A stretch of DNA of 64,000 nt from CAZMSD01 sp964568855 (GTDB lineage: Bacteria > CAIWAD01). Made by a program: the position numbers and the translations under genes. The DNA is taken from positions 1-64,000 of the forward strand of contig CAZMSD010000007.1 of assembly GCA_964568855.1 (NCBI GenBank). The letters are read 5' to 3'. Each line of letters opens with the position of its first letter. The first letter of the stretch is position 1. Under the pieces are notes generated by a model. The model worked only from the letters and a program-made list of their open reading frames with translations, did not search any database and was not told the origin of the DNA. Of this stretch, positions 41,150-50,441 are shown piece by piece.

Positions 41150-42431
41150 ACTGATCAGCTTTATAGCGCTGATTCTCTGCTCCTGCTTCTTCTCCGGCAG
41201 CGAGACCGCCTTCTTCTCGCTGAACAAGCTGGAGTTGAAGGAACTCGAGGAGGACGGCACCCCCGCCGGTGAGCGCGTGGCGGAGATGCTCAAGACCCCG
41301 CAGAAGCTGCTGATCACCATCCTGGTGGGCAACACGCTGGTCAACACGGCGGCGGCTACGCTGGCGGCCCTGCTGACCCATCGGCTCGCCGTGGAGCAGG
41401 GCTATGCCCAGGAACTGGCCATCCTGCTGGAAGTGCTGGCGGTGGCCGTGGTGCTGCTTGTTTTCGCGGAAGTCACTCCCAAGGTCTTCGCCATCCGCAA
41501 CGCGGAACCTTTCGCCCGGTTCTCCAGTCTGCCGCTGAGGATCTTCGGCACCCTGACGGCGCCCCTGATCATGCCGGTGCTGTTCCTTACCAGGTGGATC
41601 AAGAAACGCTTCCGCGGAGCCGACCACCTGCAGTTGACCGGGGAGGAGCTGCGCACCCTGGTGGAAGTGGGGGAAGAGCAGGGCAGTCTCGAGGAAGACG
41701 AGAAGAAGATGATCAGCTCCATCTTCGAGTTCGGCGAGACCACCGTGCGCGAGGTGATGGTTCCCCGCATCGACATGGTCTGCCTGAACCACGAAGCCGG
41801 CCTGGCCGAGGCGGTGGAGCTGATCCGCAGCGCGGGGCATTCACGGATTCCAATGTACCGGGACCGGATCGACAACATCAGCGGCATCCTCTACGCCAAG
41901 GACCTGATTCCCTACCTGCACGGCGGGCAACCGGGGCTCTCGCTTGACCAGCTTGCCCGTCTCCCATATTTTGTGCCCGAAGGCAAGAAGATCGACGAGC
42001 TGCTGCACGAATTCCAGACCGGCCGGATCCACATGGCCATCGTGGTTGACGAGTACGGCGGCACGGCCGGCCTGGTGACGCTCGAGGACATCCTCGAGGA
42101 GATCGTCGGCGAGATCCAGGACGAGTTCGACAGCGAGGTGCCCCTGCACCGCGAGGTGGCGGACGGCGGCTGGGTGATCGATTCAAGGATGCTGACCGAG
42201 GACGCCAACCAGCTCATCGGCGAGGAGATCCTGCCGACCGAAGAGGATTTCGAGACCCTCGGAGGATTCATCTACCAGCTGGCCGGCGAGGTTCCCCGGG
42301 CCAGCTCATGCTACGAGCATCTGGGGTGGCGGTTCACCGTGATGACCATGAAGCGTCACCGGATAGGCCTGGTGAAGGCGGAGAAGCTCGACAGCCAAGG
42401 CGAGGATGAGCGAGAAGGGACTGCGGAGTAG
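41139..42431 (+). CDS. CNNM/CorC-type membrane protein (DUF21-CBS-CorC_HlyC)
   Basis: The 430-residue protein has a DUF21 membrane domain (about 1-150: FFSGSETAFFSLNKLELKEL, LLITILVGNTLVNTAAATLAALL, LLVFAEVTPKVFAIRNAEPFAR). Two CBS domains follow (VREVMVPRIDMVCLNHEAGLAEAVELIRSAGHSRIPMYRD; AIVVDEYGGTAGLVTLEDILEEIVGEI), then a C-terminal CorC_HlyC domain. Such proteins are linked to magnesium/cobalt transport. The start is GTG 41139, overlapping the ybeY stop. Its own end overlaps the next gene by 26 bases, so the operon continues. Confidence 0.93.
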   Translation: MFPELISFIALILCSCFFSGSETAFFSLNKLELKELEEDGTPAGERVAEMLKTPQKLLITILVGNTLVNTAAATLAALLTHRLAVEQGYAQELAILLEVLAVAVVLLVFAEVTPKVFAIRNAEPFARFSSLPLRIFGTLTAPLIMPVLFLTRWIKKRFRGADHLQLTGEELRTLVEVGEEQGSLEEDEKKMISSIFEFGETTVREVMVPRIDMVCLNHEAGLAEAVELIRSAGHSRIPMYRDRIDNISGILYAKDLIPYLHGGQPGLSLDQLARLPYFVPEGKKIDELLHEFQTGRIHMAIVVDEYGGTAGLVTLEDILEEIVGEIQDEFDSEVPLHREVADGGWVIDSRMLTEDANQLIGEEILPTEEDFETLGGFIYQLAGEVPRASSCYEHLGWRFTVMTMKRHRIGLVKAEKLDSQGEDEREGTAE

Positions 42432-43008
42432 GCTGGCGAAAATCTACGCCGCCACCCACATGAAATATGCCCGCGAGGAGGAGGCGATCAACTTCCTTCA
42501 GGAAGTCCGTCTGCCCGGACCCCTGCTGGCCGTCATGCCCCGGGAAGCTTCCACTTTCGAGGCGGCCCGTCACGTGCTGCCCTACCTGCAGCACTTTCTC
42601 GGCGGCGTGGACAACCCTGTAATGGTGCGCACCTTCCTGCACGAGACCTACAAGAACTGGATCGACAGCCGGCTGATTGGTCATGCCTTCTGCTGGACCG
42701 AGCGGGACCTCAACGTGCTCCGCCTGCCGGGCAACAAGTTGCTGAACCAGGTGGCTCAGCTTGGCTGCTCGGTGGCCCTGGACCTCAACCTGGAAGACGA
42801 TCTGGCCGCATCCTACATCTGCGGCCTCACCGGCGCGCGGGTGCGGATGAGCCTGGGCCGGCGCAAGCTCGGCCAGTTCTACAATCTTGTGCTGGATCTT
42901 CCTATCAGCGATGACCTGGCGTTGACCTATCAGACCCTCTCCCGCCAGCTGCACCGCACCTTCTACCAGGAGTCCGGCGAATTCCCGGAATCGCTGGACG
43001 AGTACTGA
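42406..43008 (+). CDS. uncharacterised protein, weakly glycosyltransferase-9-like
   Basis: This 200-residue soluble protein is not confidently recognised. The segment LLNQVAQLGCSVALDLNLEDDLAASYICGLTGARVRMSLG resembles the part of GT9/heptosyltransferase-like proteins in which an acceptor's lineage is looked up, but no nucleotide-sugar motif is visible. The protein is half the usual length. It starts inside the end of the CorC-like gene (26-base overlap) and is followed 31 bases later by PIN-PhoH, so it belongs to this operon. Confidence 0.75.
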   Translation: MSEKGLRSRLAKIYAATHMKYAREEEAINFLQEVRLPGPLLAVMPREASTFEAARHVLPYLQHFLGGVDNPVMVRTFLHETYKNWIDSRLIGHAFCWTERDLNVLRLPGNKLLNQVAQLGCSVALDLNLEDDLAASYICGLTGARVRMSLGRRKLGQFYNLVLDLPISDDLALTYQTLSRQLHRTFYQESGEFPESLDEY

Positions 43009-43039
43009 GGACTCACCGCGGACCGGACTCGGGGCATGT

Positions 43040-44386
43040 ATGTCGGATTGTAACGGACCTATGAAACGCACCGTGTTCCTCGATACGAACGTGCTGCTGC
43101 ACGATCCGCATTCGCTGCTGAGCTTCGAAGGCGCCCACGTGGTGGTGCCCATCACGGTGATCGCCGAGATCGACAAGTTCAAGAAGGGCGTGGGGGAGGT
43201 CAGCCGCAACGCACGGGAGGCCAGCCGGATCCTCGACGACCTGCGCGGCCTGGGTCCCCTGTCCAGGGGCGTGCGGCTGAATCCCGGCGGAACCTTGACC
43301 GTGGCCGGCGCGGGGAAGAAGGTCGAGTTTCCAGAAGGTCTTGATCCCGAGCTGCCGGACGACCAGATCCTGGCCATCGCCCTGACTACGCCCGCGCGCC
43401 GCGGCTACCCCAAGCTCTTCGTCACCATGGACGTGAACATGCGCATCAAGGCGGGCGCCTACGACCTTGAGGCCATGGGCTACGAGGACCGCCGGGTCCG
43501 ACACGACGACCTGTTCCAGGGTTTTCACCTGATCAGCGTGCCCAGCGAATGGATCGAGGAACTCTTCGACCGGGGCTACCTGCCGCTCGAGGACGACGAC
43601 GAGCTCAATCCCAACGAGGGCACGGTGCTGCAGGACCTGAGTGCGCCGGAGCGCACGGCGCTGGCACGCTTCGACTGCAGCTCCCAGCGGCTGATCCTGA
43701 TCCGCGACGTGGATTCGGTGCTGGGCATCCGGCCGCGCAACCTGGGCCAGCGCATAGCCCTCAACTTCCTGCTGGACGACCGCATCAAGCTGGTGACCCT
43801 GTCCGGCAAGGCGGGCACGGGCAAGACCCTGCTGGCACTGGCGGCCGGATTGAAACTGGTACTGAACGAATCGCCGGTCTACCGCCGCCTGGTGGTCAGC
43901 CGGCCGGTCTTTCCCATGGGCAAGGAGCTGGGCTTTCTGCCAGGCAGCCTGGAAGAGAAGCTGGGCCCCTGGATGACGCCGATCCACGACAACCTGGAGG
44001 AGATCTTCCTCAGCATGGCGAAATCATCCTCGGGCAAGAAAAACAACCGGATGAACGAACAAAAACTGCGGCAGGCCGGTTTGCTCGAAGTGGAGCCTCT
44101 CTCCTACATCCGCGGCCGGAGCCTGCCGCGCCAGTTCTTCATCGTCGACGAAGCCCAGAACCTGAGTCCCCACGAGGTGAAGACCATCATCAGCCGGGCC
44201 GGCAACGACACCAAGGTGGTCCTCACCGGCGATCCCGAGCAGATCGACAATCCCTACGTGGATGCCCTGTCCAACGGCCTGTCCTACGTGATCGACCGCT
44301 TCCGCCAGCAGGATATCGCCGCCCACGCCAACCTGACCAAGGGCGAGCGGAGCCGTCTCGCCGGGCTGGCGGCAGACCTGCTCTGA
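43040..44386 (+). CDS. PIN-PhoH protein (PhoH2 type) RNase/ATPase
   Basis: The 448-residue fusion has an N-terminal PIN domain (about 8-150: TVFLDTNVLLHDPHSLLSF, VVVPITVIAEIDKFKKG, LPDDQILAIAL, FVTMDVNMRIKA, with the acidic residues of PIN nucleases). A PhoH ATPase follows (SGKAGTGKTLLALAAGLKL, SRPVFPMGKELGFLPGSLEEKLGPWMTPIHDNL, YIRGRSLPRQFFIVDEAQNLSPHEVKTIISR, TGDPEQIDNP). PhoH2 proteins act as RNA helicase/RNase. ATG 43061 (MKRTVF) is an alternative start. Its stop shares one base with the next start (TGATG). Confidence 0.95.
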   Translation: MSDCNGPMKRTVFLDTNVLLHDPHSLLSFEGAHVVVPITVIAEIDKFKKGVGEVSRNAREASRILDDLRGLGPLSRGVRLNPGGTLTVAGAGKKVEFPEGLDPELPDDQILAIALTTPARRGYPKLFVTMDVNMRIKAGAYDLEAMGYEDRRVRHDDLFQGFHLISVPSEWIEELFDRGYLPLEDDDELNPNEGTVLQDLSAPERTALARFDCSSQRLILIRDVDSVLGIRPRNLGQRIALNFLLDDRIKLVTLSGKAGTGKTLLALAAGLKLVLNESPVYRRLVVSRPVFPMGKELGFLPGSLEEKLGPWMTPIHDNLEEIFLSMAKSSSGKKNNRMNEQKLRQAGLLEVEPLSYIRGRSLPRQFFIVDEAQNLSPHEVKTIISRAGNDTKVVLTGDPEQIDNPYVDALSNGLSYVIDRFRQQDIAAHANLTKGERSRLAGLAADLL

Positions 44387-45957
44387 TGAGATCCGCGATG
44401 AAGCATCGGTGCCGCCTGACCGCCGTCCTGCTCCTGCTGGGCGCGCTGCTGCCCGGATGCCTACCCGGCCGGACGCTGCAGATCACCGGTCCTCAGCTGG
44501 ACGAATACCTCAGGGCCTCGGGCCGCGATCCGGATCGCAGGCTGGATGTGGAATCCCTCGACCTGGTCAAGCGGCAGATCCTCGAGCACACGCTGCTGGC
44601 CAAGGCCTGGGAGAGTCTCGGGATCCCGCTCGACGAGCGACAGCTCGACCTGCTGAAGCAGCGCCACGAGGAGATCGCCGTCCGCGTAATACAGCGGCGG
44701 CGCGCGCGGATCGCCGAGGTGCGCGACGACGAGATCCGCGATTTCTTCGAACTGGCCAGACTGACCTACTACGGCAGCCATATCCTCGTGCACGGCCGGC
44801 CGCTGGCCGACTCCCTGTCCCTGGAACTTAAGCGGGGCGCCGACTTCGCCTCGCTGGCCCGCGCCCGTTCCGAGGATCCCGGCAGCGCGGAAGCCGGCGG
44901 CTCGCTGGGCCCCCTGCGCACCGGCCAGACGGTGCTGGAATTCGAGGACGCGCTGCTCGCGCTGGAGACCGGCGAGATCAGCGAGCCGGTGCATTCGCCC
45001 TACGGCTGGCACCTGATCCGCCTGGACAGCCTGGAACGGGGCGAGGAGCACTGGACGCCGGAACGCGCCCGCGAGCTGCGCCGGCAGCTTGAACGCAAGG
45101 CCCGCCGCAGGGACGCCCTGCGCCAGCGCGACGAAATCACGCTGGCCCACGAGGTCTGGATCGACCCGGAGGCGGCGAAGGCTTCCCCCGTGGACACCCA
45201 GCGCGTGCTGGCGGCAAGCCGTGACACATCCATCACCGCCGCCCGACTCCACTACCAGCTGGAGCGGAACTTCGGCAAACGCGCGGCGAGTCTGGGCGAC
45301 GACCTGCTGCGCGACTTCGTGGAGTTCTGGATCCTGCAGGACTGCTGGCTCAGGGAGTGCGCCGCGGAGGGACTGTTCACCGACGGCGAGGTGCTGGACC
45401 GCCTGGATATCCATGAGCGCATGGCCAAGAGCGCCCTGTTCGTCAACGAGCGGCTCAGCGGCAGCATCGAGGCCGGCGAGCGGGACCTGTGGAATTACCT
45501 GGCCAACTTCCCGCACGAGTTCCTGGAGTACCGCCATTTCGGCCTCTGGCGCCTGGAATTCCGCCGGGAGCAGGAGGCCCGCGAAGCCCTCCACCAGATT
45601 CGCGAAGGGTCCCTGGTGCCGGAAGAGGCGGCCTCGCGCTGGGCGCCCGGTACCAATCCCTTCGAGCTGAGCCCCGCCGAGCTGCGGGAACTCGATCACG
45701 CGGAACGCAAGGCTGTCTTCGAACTGGATCCGGGCCGCTGGACAGAGGTTGTGGAGAACGGCCTCAAGGGCTCCCGGCGCCGCTGGCGCCTGTGGTACCT
45801 GGTGCGGCGCAGGATGCCCGACATGGACGAGTCGACGGAGCTGGCCGGGGCCCTGCGCGAGCGCGTCGAGCAGGCCTTCCTGGAGGCAGAAGTGGCCCGC
45901 GTGGTGGAAGAAATGCGGAAGATCACGCGCCTGCGCAGGGTGCGCCTCGTCGAGTGA
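44386..45957 (+). CDS. parvulin-type peptidyl-prolyl isomerase lipoprotein
   Basis: This 523-residue lipoprotein has signal RLTAVLLLLGALLPGC, lipobox L-L-P-G-C. A SurA/PpiD-like N-terminal helical region precedes a rotamase (PpiC) domain at about 125-220 (YYGSHILVHGRPLADSL, GADFASLARARSEDPGSAEAGGSLGPLRTGQTVLEFEDALLALETGEISEPVHSPYGWHLIRL). The C-terminal half has a second, degenerate parvulin-like unit. It is expected to fold outer-membrane or secreted proteins in the periplasm, which fits the many large exported proteins here. Start ATG 44386 overlaps the PIN-PhoH stop by one base. Confidence 0.88.
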   Translation: MRSAMKHRCRLTAVLLLLGALLPGCLPGRTLQITGPQLDEYLRASGRDPDRRLDVESLDLVKRQILEHTLLAKAWESLGIPLDERQLDLLKQRHEEIAVRVIQRRRARIAEVRDDEIRDFFELARLTYYGSHILVHGRPLADSLSLELKRGADFASLARARSEDPGSAEAGGSLGPLRTGQTVLEFEDALLALETGEISEPVHSPYGWHLIRLDSLERGEEHWTPERARELRRQLERKARRRDALRQRDEITLAHEVWIDPEAAKASPVDTQRVLAASRDTSITAARLHYQLERNFGKRAASLGDDLLRDFVEFWILQDCWLRECAAEGLFTDGEVLDRLDIHERMAKSALFVNERLSGSIEAGERDLWNYLANFPHEFLEYRHFGLWRLEFRREQEAREALHQIREGSLVPEEAASRWAPGTNPFELSPAELRELDHAERKAVFELDPGRWTEVVENGLKGSRRRWRLWYLVRRRMPDMDESTELAGALRERVEQAFLEAEVARVVEEMRKITRLRRVRLVE

Positions 45958-46134
45958 AGAGCTCCTCCTCGTGCATTTGCGCGGACGGTGTTCCGATATC
46001 ATCTGTGTCCGCCGGTGGACCGGTTCCTGAAGGTGCTCAGGCTTTAGATGGTCTTTCCGTCGGTGAATGCCTACTTTTGCATGAGGATTCGGGACCCCGG
46101 ATTCTTCGGGCCGGCGGATGAAAGGCGGTTGGCG

Positions 46135-49100
46135 ATGTCTGGTTCAAGACGAACACGCAGGACGCGAGGTCGCGGAAGGGGAACCGCGCGGTCAGGGAAT
46201 AGAACGGCGCGGATAATCCTAAGCCGCCTGCTTTCGCTGACTGCGTTGCTGATCCTGCTGGCGGGCCGGGATGTCCGGGCCCAGGAATACAGCCTGTTGC
46301 CGGACACCCTGCAAAGCATGGACCTGACAGCCGAGTTCTCTCCCTACCTGGCCGACGGACTGGTGGTCGTGGCCGACTCGGCCTGGGTCTGGATCCATCC
46401 GGGCGTTACCATTTATTTCACTGCCGAGGCGGACCAGACGCTGGGCCAGCTGAAGATCAACGGCTCCTTGACGGCGGTGGGACACGAGGACAGCCTGATC
46501 GTTTTCACGCGTTCTCCGGAATCCGACCCACAGCTCCGCTGGAGGGGGGTCCTGGCCAATGAGACCGTCGAGGGAAACCAGACCCTCCTGTTTCACTACG
46601 TGCAGGTGGAACAGGCGTCGACGGGAATCTACCTGGCCCGTGAGATCCCGCCCTGGGGCACCAGCGCCCATATCAATCGCTGCATTTTCATCGATAATTA
46701 CACCGGCATCCAGTGCTGGAATCCGGGATCCTACCTGATCTCCAACTGCGACTTCGATTCCACCCAGTCGCAGGATATCATCGCCGTCAATTGCAGAGCG
46801 GATATCCGCAACAACGTCTTCCTTCCCAACCCTGACAACATCTACAAGATCGGCATCCTCTGCCAGGACCTGGACAACCAGCTGGAGTTCACCCACGGCT
46901 ACAACTGCTTCTTCCCGGACGACGGCAATTTCACCCGGCATGTCTGGATCTACGACCACGATATCAGCGACCTGATCATCGTCGAGCTGGACTCCACCAA
47001 CATCGTCGGAGATCCGATCTTCCTGGAGGATCCGCCCTACCATCCCGATCCCGAGGAATCGCCCCTGATCGATGCGGGGGATCCCGAAATCCTTGATCCG
47101 GATTTCACGGTTTCCGACATCGGCGCCTTCTGGGTGGCCGGAGACCCCGTGCCCTTCCGCTTCATGGATGACACCTATCCCACTGAATGGGTGGTGGGTT
47201 ATGATTTCAGGGCCGAGGGAACGATGGCGTCCTATCCGCTTCCCTTTCTGGAACCGCTGATCTTGCCCTCGGGCATGATCTTCAGCCAGCAGGGCCGGAA
47301 CCAGTACAGCCTGTCCTGGCTTCCTTTCTACCAGGTCGAAGGCCAGCACCAGGTGCGGATCGCCGGCTACAACGTGATCAACGACATCTCCTACCACGAT
47401 ACCCTGGACGTGATCCTCGACTTCGGGCCGAACCACGCCCCAAGCCTCTCCTGGCTGGAACCCTGTTCCGACGGGCCGGAAGGCTGCCTTGAACAGGATA
47501 CGGTGCTCGTGGACTACGTTTCGGCCAGCGATTCACTGTTATTCAAGATCGTCATCGCCGACGAAGACAGCGCGCGGTTGGGAGATTACCAGTTCATAAA
47601 TTCCTCGCTGAGGCGCGAGACGGACATCCTGGCGGCGGGTCACGATACCCTGGAAACCTTCGCGGTGCTGGATACGCAGCGCACCAGCTTCAGGCTGGAT
47701 TATTCGGACGGTTTCCTGCGGGACAGCCTCCTCTTCGACGTGGTTTCCCGGTACGAGGTGCTTGAAGGGGAGGTGAGCGGGGTTCTGGGTCCGGAATCGG
47801 GCGCCCTCTTCGTCGGGGGGCCCCTGCGGGTCGCAGAGCAGGACAGCCTGGAGATTCTGCCGGGCACCCGACTGGTGATGGATGAAGTCTCCGAACCGGA
47901 CGAGTGGTTGCTGGACGTGGAAGGCAGCTTGAAGATCTCGGGCAGCCCTGAGGAACCGGTCGAGTTCGTCTCCCTGGCTGAAATCCAGGTCGGCGGTTTC
48001 GCCTGGGAGGGTCTCGACAAGCGTCCGCTGTTTCTGCGAATCGGACCCGGAGCGGAAGTCCTGCAGCTCAGCCACACTTTGTTCAGAGGCATGGGCGAGG
48101 CGATCCGCGTGGAATACGCCGCCGATCCTCTGGTAGTGGATCACTGCACTTTCGAAAACAGCCGGATCGGAGTGCTGGCCGTGGGCACACCGGTGCAGAT
48201 TCGCAGCTGCCGCTTCGTCAAGCCGGCGGACACTCTGCGGCTGGGCAGCTACGGCATCTACCTGGCGGAGTCCTCGGGCAGCGTCATCCGCAACAACCTC
48301 TTCATCGACCCGGTGATCGGCGTGGCTCTGGCGGAGGCCTCCGCCGAGATCGCCAACAACAGCTTCCACAACGTCCTGACCGGCGTGCCGGGTTACTGGC
48401 CCATGTACAACCTGCTGGGTTATGGCCGCATCCACTGCTACGGCGGCAGCATCAGCGTCCGCAACAACCTGTTCCACTGGAAGACGGAGCTTGCCGGCGA
48501 ACTACACAGCATCGATCAGCTGGAGGACCTGCTGCTCTCCCGGCAGCACGCTGTCTGGTTGGATGAGCAAAGCGACGTGTCCATGCGCTACAACTGGTAC
48601 GACTGCGTGGATTGCATGCTGATGGACTCCACCGTCGTCTGGGCCGACCTGACGCGATACCTGGCGGTCAGCGATTCGCTGCTGCTTTCCGAGAACCTGG
48701 CCAACGGGAACGGCGACGCCCGCTTCGACACCGAGGAGGACTTCCGGCTCTTCGCCGATTCACCCCTGATCGACGCCGGCGAACCGGGCGCCGCCTGGTA
48801 CGACGCCCACGACGGCAGTCCCAACGACATCGGCTGGTTCGGCGGCCCCTGGGCCGAGAACGGCGGCTATAGCGAGGTGGAACCGGGCGGCGGTCCGGAT
48901 GAGCCCGCCTACCTGCTGCCGGAAGGGCTCCTGCTGCACGATCCCCGGCCCAATCCCTTCAATCCCGCCACCACGCTGAAGGTGGAACTCGGCCAGACCG
49001 GCCGGCTGAGGCTCGAGGTCTACAACCTGCTGGGCCAGGTGGTCGCCGTGCTGGCGGACGACATGCTGGAACCCGGAGTGTATTACTTCCGCTTCGACGG

Positions 49101-49185
49101 CGGTCGCCTGGCCTCGGGCACCTACTTCGCCCACGCCCGGAGTCCCGTCGGCAGCCAGACCGTCAAGCTGCTCCTGCTCAAGTAA
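46135..49185 (+). CDS. secreted parallel beta-helix protein with FlgD-type sorting domain
   Basis: The product is 1016 residues with a basic n-region and signal helix LSRLLSLTALLILLAGRDVRAQ. Two stretches of right-handed beta-helix repeats (about 60-330 and 620-850) show the N-N-x-F/I-x-x-N pattern (RCIFIDNYTGIQCWN, DIRNNVFLPN, VIRNNLFIDPVIGVALAEASAEIANNSFHN). An Ig-like region lies between. The C-terminus is FlgD-like (PRPNPFNPATTLKVEL, YNLLGQVVAVL, TVKLLLLK). Beta-helix repeats of this kind occur in polysaccharide-binding or -cleaving and adhesive proteins; no catalytic signature is visible. ATG 46135 has AAAGGCGG upstream; earlier in-frame ATGs give a long unlikely N-terminus. Confidence 0.82.
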   Translation: MSGSRRTRRTRGRGRGTARSGNRTARIILSRLLSLTALLILLAGRDVRAQEYSLLPDTLQSMDLTAEFSPYLADGLVVVADSAWVWIHPGVTIYFTAEADQTLGQLKINGSLTAVGHEDSLIVFTRSPESDPQLRWRGVLANETVEGNQTLLFHYVQVEQASTGIYLAREIPPWGTSAHINRCIFIDNYTGIQCWNPGSYLISNCDFDSTQSQDIIAVNCRADIRNNVFLPNPDNIYKIGILCQDLDNQLEFTHGYNCFFPDDGNFTRHVWIYDHDISDLIIVELDSTNIVGDPIFLEDPPYHPDPEESPLIDAGDPEILDPDFTVSDIGAFWVAGDPVPFRFMDDTYPTEWVVGYDFRAEGTMASYPLPFLEPLILPSGMIFSQQGRNQYSLSWLPFYQVEGQHQVRIAGYNVINDISYHDTLDVILDFGPNHAPSLSWLEPCSDGPEGCLEQDTVLVDYVSASDSLLFKIVIADEDSARLGDYQFINSSLRRETDILAAGHDTLETFAVLDTQRTSFRLDYSDGFLRDSLLFDVVSRYEVLEGEVSGVLGPESGALFVGGPLRVAEQDSLEILPGTRLVMDEVSEPDEWLLDVEGSLKISGSPEEPVEFVSLAEIQVGGFAWEGLDKRPLFLRIGPGAEVLQLSHTLFRGMGEAIRVEYAADPLVVDHCTFENSRIGVLAVGTPVQIRSCRFVKPADTLRLGSYGIYLAESSGSVIRNNLFIDPVIGVALAEASAEIANNSFHNVLTGVPGYWPMYNLLGYGRIHCYGGSISVRNNLFHWKTELAGELHSIDQLEDLLLSRQHAVWLDEQSDVSMRYNWYDCVDCMLMDSTVVWADLTRYLAVSDSLLLSENLANGNGDARFDTEEDFRLFADSPLIDAGEPGAAWYDAHDGSPNDIGWFGGPWAENGGYSEVEPGGGPDEPAYLLPEGLLLHDPRPNPFNPATTLKVELGQTGRLRLEVYNLLGQVVAVLADDMLEPGVYYFRFDGGRLASGTYFAHARSPVGSQTVKLLLLK

Positions 49186-49312
49186 GCCGACGGACCGTAA
49201 CACGCGGTCGACACTCGCCCCCGGACCGGCGCTCCCGGCTCGATCCCGAGGAACTCTCTTTCCCGCGACGCGTATCCGGCATGTCGTCCCATCATGCAAT
49301 ACGGTATGCCCG

Positions 49313-50437
49313 GTGCGCGTAGAAGAGCTGGCGATCCTGGTCTGTCACGAGCTGTCCGCCGATCAGCGCAAGCTTATGCTGGAGCGCCTGCGGAAGGGCG
49401 GCGCGTCGCTGAGCGTTCTGGTTCGCGCCGCGGGACTCGAACCCAAGCGCCGGGAAGCCCTGTACCGCCTGCTGAAGACGGGTCGCCTGGAGCAGCTCCT
49501 TGTGGAGCTCAAAGGGGAGCGGCTGAGACTCCTGCGACCCGGGGACGAGGACTATCCGCCGCTCCTGCGCCACCTGCCCGATCCGCCGGAGGCGCTGTTC
49601 GCCAGGGGAGAGCCAGGCCTTGCGCGGCGCGAGGGGGTGGCCGTGGTGGGCACCCGCAGCGCCGACCGCCGGGGGCGCAAACTGGCCCGGATCTTCGCCT
49701 GCGGACTGGCCTCCGCCGGGCTACTGGTGGTCAGCGGGGCGGCCTCGGGCATCGACGGGGAAGCGCATCGCGGCGCCGGGGTGGAGCGGACCTGCGCCGT
49801 CCTGGGCACGGGTTTCGACCATCCCTACCCGGCGGCGAACGCCGGACTGATCGCCCGCATCGGCGAGCGGGGCCTGCTGCTCAGCGAGCACCCCCCCTGG
49901 GCGGAACCGCGTCCCTGGCATTTTCCCAGGCGCAACAGGATCGTTTCCGGGCTCTGCCGCGCCGTGCTGGTGATCCAGGCGCCCGAGCGCAGCGGCGCAT
50001 GTATCACGGCCCGTTTGGCGCTCGACCAGGGCCGGGAGGTGTTCGCCTGCCCGGGCCCGGCCGGGGATCCGCTGCACGAGGGCTGCCACCGCCTGATCCG
50101 GGAGGGCGCCCGGCTCGTGGCCGGCCCGCGGCAGATGCTGGAGGACCTGAGTTCCCTGCCCCTGGGCGCGCTGGCCGACCTGCCGCCCATGAAACGGGAG
50201 GCACCGGCGAAAACGGACGCGGAAACCGCCCCGCCGGTGCAGCCCACGGAGCCGCAGCGCCGGCTGCTGAGCCGTCTCGATGTTCCGCGCAGCCGCGATC
50301 AACTGGTGCTGGAGCTGGGCCTGTCCTCCGGGGAGCTCGCGGGCCTGCTGGTGGATCTCGAACTGGGAGGCCTGGTGAACCGGTTGCCGGGAGATCGCTG
50401 GGAACGTTGCAACTGGCTGGAGCCCTTTATACGTTGA
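49313..50437 (+). CDS. dprA: DNA-processing protein DprA
   Basis: The 374-residue protein has the DprA Rossmann domain: YPPLLRHLPDPPEALFARG, VAVVGTRSADRRGRKLA, VVSGAASGIDGEAHRGA, CAVLGTGFDHPYPAANAGL, GLLLSEHPPWAEPRPWHFPRRNRIVSGL and the C-terminal winged helix (RLLSRLDVPRSRDQLVLELGLSSGELAGLLVDLELGGLV). DprA loads RecA on incoming single-stranded DNA during natural transformation. Translation starts at GTG 49313. CtpA follows after 4 bases. Its presence suggests the organism can take up DNA, which bears on the dispersed heptamer. Confidence 0.94.
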   Translation: MRVEELAILVCHELSADQRKLMLERLRKGGASLSVLVRAAGLEPKRREALYRLLKTGRLEQLLVELKGERLRLLRPGDEDYPPLLRHLPDPPEALFARGEPGLARREGVAVVGTRSADRRGRKLARIFACGLASAGLLVVSGAASGIDGEAHRGAGVERTCAVLGTGFDHPYPAANAGLIARIGERGLLLSEHPPWAEPRPWHFPRRNRIVSGLCRAVLVIQAPERSGACITARLALDQGREVFACPGPAGDPLHEGCHRLIREGARLVAGPRQMLEDLSSLPLGALADLPPMKREAPAKTDAETAPPVQPTEPQRRLLSRLDVPRSRDQLVLELGLSSGELAGLLVDLELGGLVNRLPGDRWERCNWLEPFIR

Positions 50438-50441
50438 ACTC

